Below are positions 46,164 through 51,290 of a stretch of DNA of 51,290 nucleotides, in pieces. The notes under the pieces were generated by a model. That model searched no databases. It was not told the DNA's origin and saw only the letters and a program-made list of their open reading frames with translations. Every line of letters starts with the position of its first letter. Position 1 is the first letter of the stretch. A program made the translations under genes and the position numbers. Origin of the DNA: Croceibacterium salegens (GTDB taxonomy: Bacteria; Pseudomonadota; Alphaproteobacteria; Sphingomonadales; Sphingomonadaceae); NCBI RefSeq assembly GCF_009827435.1, contig NZ_WTYM01000063.1, positions 8,424-59,713 on the forward strand. The letters run 5' to 3'.

Positions 46164-48464
46164 TCAGAACCGGTTGTCCTTGGGGAAACCCGTCGGCGGC
46201 AGGCGGCCCGCGGCTCCGCGCGCGACCTTCCACAGGTGGATCTCGCTCTCGGTGCGGGTCCGGCCGGTTTCGCCGCCCATCGTCCATGACAGGCCGTCTT
46301 CGAGCCTGAAGGTCGTCGCGTCGCTCAGGCCGCCGTCGCGGTAGCGCTGCAGGGTCACGCCCTGCCCGCGCGCCATCACGGGCATTTCCTCGAGATTGAA
46401 GACCACCAGCTTGCGGTTGTCGCCGACCACCGCGACGTGGTCGTGTGCCGCGTCGATCGGGCGGGCGACGACGAGCTTGGCCTTGTCCTTGAGGTTGACC
46501 ACCTGCCGGCCCTTGCGGGTTTCGGCGAGCAGCTCGTCGGTCACCGCCGCGAAGCCCTTGCCGGTCGTCGCCGCGAGCAGGAGCTGCAGTTCCGGCTTGT
46601 GCACGATCAGGCTGACCACCTGCGCCTCGGCGTCGATGTCGAGCGTGTTGCGGATAGGTTCGCCAAAGCCGCGCGCGCCGGGCAGCTTGTCCGCCCCGAC
46701 GGTGAAGAATCGCCCGTCGTCGGCGGCGATCAGGAGCTTGTCCGTGGTCTGGCAGTGGACCGCGAAGGCCGGTCCGTCGCCTTCCTTGTACTTGAAGTCG
46801 CCGCAGCCGTCCGCGCCCATGTCGACGTGGCCCCTGGCGGCGCGGATCCAGCCCTTCTGCGAGAGGACCACGGTGACCGGTTCCTTCTCGATCATTGCGT
46901 CCATGCTGAACTCGACCGTCGTGGCCGCCTCGGCGATCCGCGTGCGGCGCGCGCCGAGCGCGGTATCCTCGTCGTAGTCCTTGCGCAGCGCATTGAGGTC
47001 GCGCTTGAGCCGCGTGCGCTGGCGCGCCGGGCTGTCGAGCAGAGCCTCCAATTCGGCGCGCTCTGCCAGCAGCTCGTCCTTCTCCTGCCGCAGCTGCATT
47101 TCCTCGAGCTTGCGCAGGCTGCGCAGCCGCATGTTGAGGATCGCCTCGGCCTGCCGGTCGGTCAGGCCGAATTCGGCCATCATCACCGGCTTGGGCTCGT
47201 CCTCGGTACGGATGATCTCGATCACCCGGTCGAGGTTGAGGAAGGCGATGATGTAGCCTTCGACCAGTTCGAGACGGTCGGCGATCTTCGCCAGCCGGTG
47301 GCGGCTGCAGCGCTGCAGGATGTCGATCTGGTGCAGCAACCAGTTTTCGAGCAGTTCCTTAAGCCCCATGACCATGGGTGTGCGCGTGGCGTCGAGCACG
47401 TTGAGGTTGAGCCCGAAGCGCGTTTCGAGGTCGGTCAGCTTGTAGAGCGATTCCTTGAGCAGCTCGGGGTCGACGTTGCGGCTCTTTGGCACGAGCACGA
47501 TGCGCACCTGCTCGTCGCTCTCGTCGCGAACGTCTTCGAGGATCGGCACCTTCCGGTCGGCGATCGCCTGGGCGATCTGCTCGATCAGCTTGCCCTTGGG
47601 CACCTGGTACGGGATCTCCGAGATGACGAGTTGGTACTGCCCGCCGCCGAGCCGCTCGATCCCCGCTTCGCGGTCGGCCTCGTCCTTGGCCTCGGCGGCG
47701 AAGAACCGCCCGCGCACGCGGAAGCTGCCGCGCCCCGTTTCATAGGCGTTGCTGATCGCCTCGGCGCTGTCGACGATCAGGCCGCCGGTGGCGAAGTCCG
47801 GCCCCTGCATGAGCTCCATCAGGCGGCTGTGCTCGACATGCGGGTTGTCGATCAGTTCGAGCGTCGCGTCGATCACTTCGGCGACGTTGTGGCTGGGGAT
47901 GCTGGTCGCCATGCCCACCGCGATGCCGCTCGCCCCGTTGGCCAGCAGGTTCGGGAACAGCCCGGGGAAGAGCGAGGGCTCTTCCTCCTCGTTGTTGTAG
48001 GTCGGGACGAAGTCGACGGTGCCTTCGTCGAGCCCGTCCATCAGCTGCATCGCGGTCTTCGTCAGGCGGCATTCGGTGTAGCGTTCGGCGGCGGCGTTAT
48101 CGCCGTCGATGTTGCCGAAATTGCCCTGCCCCTCGACCAGCGGATAGCGCAGCGTGAAGGGCTGCGCGAGGCGCACCATGGCGTCGTAGAGCGCGAGGTT
48201 GCCGTGCGGGTGGTACTTGCCCATCACGTCGCCGACCACGCGGCTCGACTTCTTGAACGCGCTGTCGGACGACAGGCGCAACCCGCGCATGCCCCACAGG
48301 ATGCGGCGGTGGACCGGCTTCAGCCCGTCGCGCAGGTCGGGCAGCGAACGGGCGGTGATCGTCGAGAGCGCATAGACGAGGTACCGCTCCGACAAGGCGC
48401 TGTCGAACGGGGCGTCGACGATGGCGTCGAAAGGGTCTTTCTCGTCGTCGATAGTGGCAACCAT
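46164..48464 (-). CDS. parC: DNA topoisomerase IV subunit A
   Basis: The 766-residue subunit carries the breakage-reunion domain with catalytic Tyr129 (AERYTECR), the tower and coiled-coil region, and a beta-pinwheel C-terminal domain at about 510-750. It is distinguished from GyrA by the absence of the GyrA-box and by the short C-terminus. The quinolone-interaction helix reads [12 protein letters not shown]: the position of E. coli Ser80 is Leu90 and that of Glu84 is Asp94. The start at 48464 matches the family N-terminus. It converges on a small exported protein gene and diverges from the DUF4349 pair. Confidence 0.94.
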   Translation of the reverse strand: MVATIDDEKDPFDAIVDAPFDSALSERYLVYALSTITARSLPDLRDGLKPVHRRILWGMRGLRLSSDSAFKKSSRVVGDVMGKYHPHGNLALYDAMVRLAQPFTLRYPLVEGQGNFGNIDGDNAAAERYTECRLTKTAMQLMDGLDEGTVDFVPTYNNEEEEPSLFPGLFPNLLANGASGIAVGMATSIPSHNVAEVIDATLELIDNPHVEHSRLMELMQGPDFATGGLIVDSAEAISNAYETGRGSFRVRGRFFAAEAKDEADREAGIERLGGGQYQLVISEIPYQVPKGKLIEQIAQAIADRKVPILEDVRDESDEQVRIVLVPKSRNVDPELLKESLYKLTDLETRFGLNLNVLDATRTPMVMGLKELLENWLLHQIDILQRCSRHRLAKIADRLELVEGYIIAFLNLDRVIEIIRTEDEPKPVMMAEFGLTDRQAEAILNMRLRSLRKLEEMQLRQEKDELLAERAELEALLDSPARQRTRLKRDLNALRKDYDEDTALGARRTRIAEAATTVEFSMDAMIEKEPVTVVLSQKGWIRAARGHVDMGADGCGDFKYKEGDGPAFAVHCQTTDKLLIAADDGRFFTVGADKLPGARGFGEPIRNTLDIDAEAQVVSLIVHKPELQLLLAATTGKGFAAVTDELLAETRKGRQVVNLKDKAKLVVARPIDAAHDHVAVVGDNRKLVVFNLEEMPVMARGQGVTLQRYRDGGLSDATTFRLEDGLSWTMGGETGRTRTESEIHLWKVARGAAGRLPPTGFPKDNRF

Positions 48465-48578
48465 GGGCTTGGCCGTAGCAGCGGCTGCGGGCCGGCGTAA
48501 TCGGATTCCTGCGGCAATCCACACTCGCTGCTGCCTGCGTGGCCAACTTGGCGCAACTGGCGCTGCTTCGCCGCATCG

Positions 48579-48608
48579 TTGACATGTTATACTATATCAT
48601 CCTATTGA
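48579..48608 (+). promoter_or_regulatory. Possible promoter of the DUF4349 gene
   Basis: TTGACA at 48579-48584 is followed 18 nt later by TATTGA, within an AT-rich stretch (TGTTATACTATATC) that is unusual for the region. It lies about 30 nt before the ATG at 48637. The -35 is perfect but the -10 is weak; an alternative -10 is TATACT at 48588. Confidence 0.35.
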
Positions 48609-48636
48609 AGCGACGTTAGCTTTCGGGGAGAGAAGC

Positions 48637-49626
48637 ATGACGTCGAGAAACATGTGCGTCGCCGCCGCTGCACTTGCCATTACCGGTTGCGGAGGATCGG
48701 CATACAAGGCCGCCACCGCAGACCGGTCCGCACCTCAGGCCCAATTCGGCTTCAGGGAGGCGCTGGAAACTTCTTCGATCTTACCGGACCTGCCCGCCCC
48801 GCCAGAAGAAAGGGTCGCGAGCGCGGAATATATGGTGGATGAGCCCGATCCCGATGTCCGCCCGCCGATGCCGGCGGGAATGCCGCAGATCGCCTACCGC
48901 TACGATTACGGGTTTCGGGTCGATCCCGAGAAGCTCGTCGCGGTCGAACAGCAGCATTCGGACCTCTGCACAAAGCGAGGGGCGCAAGTTTGCCGCCTGA
49001 TATCCATGGAGCACTTCGGTGCGACCGGAGACTACGCCCGGGGTGAGTTGCGCATGGAAGTCCGCGCCGACCTTGTGCAGGAGTTCGGCAAAGCGCTTTC
49101 CAGATCCGCCGAATCCGCGGGAGGTGAGCTCTTCTCGTCATCGGTGAGCGGAGAAGACCTCTCCAAGGATATCGTCGATACGGAAGCGCGGCTTCGCGCC
49201 CGCACGCTGCTGCGCGATCGGCTGATGGAAGTGCTCCGCAGTCGCAAGGGAAGCGTCGCCGACCTGATCAAGGCAGAGCGCGGCGTGACGGACGTGAACG
49301 AAGAAATCGACCAGGCACAAAGCTGGCTCGCCGAGATGAAGGGACGTGTCGCCTTCAGCAAGATCACCGTCGATTACAGTTCGGCCTCGCCCAGTGGCGG
49401 AGGCTTCTGGGAACCGATCCGCTGGGCGTTCGGATCCATGGGCACGACGCTCGGGCGGACGATTGCAACACTCCTGCTGTTCGTGACTGCCCTGTTGCCC
49501 TGGCTGCTGCTCCTCGCCGCACTGGTCTGGGCATGGCGCAGGAGCGGCTTGCGCCTGTGGCCGCTCCGCCGGAAGCGACCTGCAAGCTTCGCCGAAGGGA
49601 ACGGGCAAGTCGACGCCGCTGGCTAG
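48637..49626 (+). CDS. DUF4349 domain lipoprotein (paralogue 1)
   Basis: The 329-residue protein has a signal peptide with the lipobox AITGC. A low-complexity linker leads to a DUF4349 domain at about 85-255, with the hallmark SGEDLSKDIVDTEARLRARTLLRDRL and a coiled-coil-like VNEEIDQAQSWL. A C-terminal membrane helix at about 275-300 is followed by a basic tail. The function of the family is unknown. A closely related copy follows 136 nt downstream. GGGGAGAG just upstream supports the start. An unusually AT-rich promoter region precedes it. Confidence 0.85.
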   Translation: MTSRNMCVAAAALAITGCGGSAYKAATADRSAPQAQFGFREALETSSILPDLPAPPEERVASAEYMVDEPDPDVRPPMPAGMPQIAYRYDYGFRVDPEKLVAVEQQHSDLCTKRGAQVCRLISMEHFGATGDYARGELRMEVRADLVQEFGKALSRSAESAGGELFSSSVSGEDLSKDIVDTEARLRARTLLRDRLMEVLRSRKGSVADLIKAERGVTDVNEEIDQAQSWLAEMKGRVAFSKITVDYSSASPSGGGFWEPIRWAFGSMGTTLGRTIATLLLFVTALLPWLLLLAALVWAWRRSGLRLWPLRRKRPASFAEGNGQVDAAG

Positions 49627-49762
49627 GATCTCGACCGAAAAACTTGCCGGTTGGCGAATTGTTTTCAGTCCCTCTTGAATTATGGCCAAAATGAGGCACC
49701 ATTGCGGCGACATTGGGGCAGCAATCGTGCTCGACGCCCCAATTCGGGTAAAGGAGCGTGCG

Positions 49763-50668
49763 ATGAAGAAGGCATTCCTTTTGGCCTGCGCTGGTACCTT
49801 GGCGCTGGCGGCGTGCAGCGAGGCGGGCGACGAAAGCGCTGTGAGCTATGAGTCCGCCGAGGAAAGCGCCGCCGCCGACGCCGCATACGAGGCCGATAGT
49901 GCCCCAGCCACGCAGGTAGCCAGCGGTTCGGAATTACCCTCGGCCCAAGCGGAGATCCCCGTCTCGATCCCGCAAATGGCCTATGTCTTCAATTACGGCT
50001 TCCGCCTGCCGGGCGACGGCATCGCCGCGCTGCAGCAGAAGCACGCCGACCTGTGCGAGGCGCAGGGACCGTACACCTGCCGCATCCTGTCGCTGCGCCA
50101 ATCGGGCGACGAAGGCGACTATGCCTCGGGCTCGCTGACCCTGGCTGTCGCCTCCGACAAGGCGCGCGGGTTCGGCGAGAAGCTCGCCGCCTCGGTCAAG
50201 GATGCCGGCGGCGAGCAGGTTTCCTCGACCATCGACGGCGAGGACCTGTCGAAGAACATCGTCGACACCGAGGCCCGGCTGCGCGTCCGCACCGTGCTGC
50301 GCGACCGGCTGCTCGAGGTACTCAGGACCCGCAACGGCAAGGTGTCCGAACTGGTCGAGGCCGAACGCAGCGTGGCGCGGGTCAACGAGGAGATCGACCA
50401 GGCGCGTAGCTGGCTCGAAGAGATGCGCGGCCGGGTGGCGTTCAGCCGGGTGGAGATTTCCTACCAGTCGTCAGCTCCCGCGGCGGGCGCCTTCCTCGAA
50501 CCGATCCGCGGCGCGGTCGGCTCGCTCGGCGGCATCTTCGGCATGCTCGTCGCCGTGCTGATCGTGCTGGCCGCGCTCGGCGTCCCGCTGGTGCTCGGTG
50601 CGTTGGGCGTCAGGTGCCTGCGCGGCTACCTTGGTCGCTGGCGGGGACTGGAGGGTGAAACTGCCTGA
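49763..50668 (+). CDS. DUF4349 domain lipoprotein (paralogue 2)
   Basis: The 301-residue product repeats the layout of the preceding gene: lipobox LALAAC, an acidic Ala/Glu-rich linker, the DUF4349 domain with DGEDLSKNIVDTEARLRVRTVLRDRL, and a C-terminal membrane helix at about 252-280. Identity is high in the domain and absent in the linkers, so it is an older tandem duplication. AAGGAG lies 7 nt before the ATG at 49763; the longer upstream frame is unlikely. Confidence 0.85.
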   Translation: MKKAFLLACAGTLALAACSEAGDESAVSYESAEESAAADAAYEADSAPATQVASGSELPSAQAEIPVSIPQMAYVFNYGFRLPGDGIAALQQKHADLCEAQGPYTCRILSLRQSGDEGDYASGSLTLAVASDKARGFGEKLAASVKDAGGEQVSSTIDGEDLSKNIVDTEARLRVRTVLRDRLLEVLRTRNGKVSELVEAERSVARVNEEIDQARSWLEEMRGRVAFSRVEISYQSSAPAAGAFLEPIRGAVGSLGGIFGMLVAVLIVLAALGVPLVLGALGVRCLRGYLGRWRGLEGETA

Positions 50669-50681
50669 GCATGATAGCTGG

Positions 50682-50710
50682 ACGTCCGCAAATGGGTGGA
50701 AAGCGGACGT
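50682..50710. repeat. Palindromic GTCCGC/GCGGAC repeat, copy C
   Basis: ACGTCCGC and GCGGACGT are a perfect 8-bp inverted repeat around AAATGGGTGGAAA. It is the shortest copy of the family. Its last base is the first base of the stop codon (on the opposite strand) of the accessory gene at 50710-51150. Confidence 0.6.
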
Positions 50711-51150
50711 TAGACGAACACGCTTATCTCGCCCCCACCAAGAGCGATTACCCACATTCCTCCAAGGTCAGGAGGTAGGTCTATCTGCCACCCCTCGTAT
50801 CCTGCCGAGTTATTGAATGCATCTAGTCTTAGATTGCCTTCGAACATAACGGTGAGGTCACCGGTTTCGTCGTCAATTGTGATGCCGATTATGGGTTTCC
50901 CGGCCAGCAGCCGGTTAGCTTCAACCTCTCCGTCCACCGGAGAAGGCAAGCCGAACTTCTGACCGTCATCCTCATCCGCGAATGCAATCCGCCCTTGGGC
51001 AACAATTCGCCATGGAACCCCAAGTGAAACAACCCCGCCGCCATCAATGTTGCCAGCCCAGTCCCCCTCCCGGCGCTCGATCATCACGCACCTGCCGAGA
51101 AGGTTTTGTTCAAGCCGCTGTATCAACTCGTCCATGGGGCTTTTTTGCAT
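50710..51150 (-). CDS. DUF6188-like orphan protein
   Basis: The 146-residue soluble protein resembles the DUF6188 type: an N-terminal helix, then strands with SLGVPWRIVAQGRIAFA, DGQKFGLPSPVDGEVEA, a helix-strand pair with TIDDETGDLTVMFEGNLRL and SAGYEGWQID near the C-terminus. Some relatives occur as orphan immunity-type genes, but no toxin is next to it here. The base composition is visibly lower in GC than the neighbours. It is bracketed by copies of the GTCCGC repeat on both sides. The start could instead be 51135 or TTG 51159; none has a good ribosome site. Confidence 0.55.
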   Translation of the reverse strand: MQKSPMDELIQRLEQNLLGRCVMIERREGDWAGNIDGGGVVSLGVPWRIVAQGRIAFADEDDGQKFGLPSPVDGEVEANRLLAGKPIIGITIDDETGDLTVMFEGNLRLDAFNNSAGYEGWQIDLPPDLGGMWVIALGGGEISVFV

Positions 51151-51160
51151 GCGCCTCAAA

Positions 51161-51248
51161 CGTCCGCAATTGGGGTCGTTAGCGGCTGGTCCGTTCTTGG
51201 CGCTCTGCCAGCTCGCCGTTCAGGTCACGAACTGGGTGGAAAGCGGAC
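51161..51248. repeat. Palindromic GTCCGC/GCGGAC repeat, copy D (long form)
   Basis: The copy begins CGTCCGCAATTGGGGTCG and ends GGGTGGAAAGCGGAC, with about 50 nt of unrelated sequence between. The ends match copy C, as if C were the same element with its interior removed. It lies upstream of the DUF6188-like gene, and about 40 nt of non-coding sequence follow to the window edge. Confidence 0.55.
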
Positions 51249-51290
51249 AGCCAACGGTGAATTTTGTCTCCCACCAATATGGAGAGGAAC

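Overview
The window is high-GC, densely packed bacterial chromosome. UrcA-family protein, the recG / sdhE / mfd grouping, LolCD, DUF1285, SplB-like radical SAM, stilbene-cleavage-type oxygenase and two intergenic repeat types point to an alphaproteobacterium of the order Sphingomonadales, probably Erythrobacteraceae. The assignment is by family recognition only. Most of the window is ordinary core genome. The accessory signals sit at the two ends, around 33 kb and at 4-5 kb.

Layout: 0-0.6 kb holds a decayed ORF, a palindromic repeat copy and tRNA-Asn(GTT). 0.7-5.7 kb holds NAD kinase, a stand-alone EAL protein, a ComP-like membrane sensor without a kinase domain, a divergent regulator joining an Lrp/AsnC-type RAM domain to LytTR, and an UrcA protein. 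5.8-12.2 kb carries mfd, an SdhE protein with a membrane-anchored N-terminal extension, and recG. 12.4-24.5 kb carries two small envelope proteins, an SDR, a class 3 aldehyde dehydrogenase, a secreted amidohydrolase, lolC-lolD, a secreted DUF1579-like protein, dnaE, a small membrane protein and a Rieske oxygenase.

24.5-30.9 kb carries, on the minus strand, an esterase interrupted by an in-frame TGA, a carotenoid/lignostilbene-type oxygenase, a radical SAM gene behind an alphaproteobacterial SOS box, a small membrane protein and ettA. 31.0-33.5 kb is the most interesting stretch: a SLOG-like nucleotide-sensing domain fused to a four-helix SLATT-like membrane module, next to a tRNA-Pro(TGG) 3' half and what looks like the first codons of a tyrosine integrase. 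This looks like the scar of an integrated element.

33.5-43.2 kb holds a C-terminally short threonine aldolase, a carboxylesterase lipoprotein, two sulfotransferase paralogues flanking an outer-membrane protein, rnhB, a PQQ-type sugar dehydrogenase, a GNAT protein and an overlapping DUF1285-Nudix-CCA transferase operon. 43.4-51.3 kb holds a two-repeat periplasmic protein, a glycine-zipper lipoprotein, an unfamiliar HTH protein, parC, two tandem DUF4349 lipoproteins, and a lower-GC DUF6188-like gene bracketed by copies of the same palindromic repeat seen at the left end.

Themes: DNA repair and replication (mfd, recG, dnaE, parC, rnhB, the SOS-boxed radical SAM gene); envelope lipoproteins and their export (LolCD plus several lipobox proteins); oxidation of aromatic or apocarotenoid-type compounds (Rieske, stilbene-type oxygenase, esterases, ALDH); and unassigned sensing modules (SLOG-4TM, RAM-LytTR with the orphan sensor) that are the best candidates for new biology.
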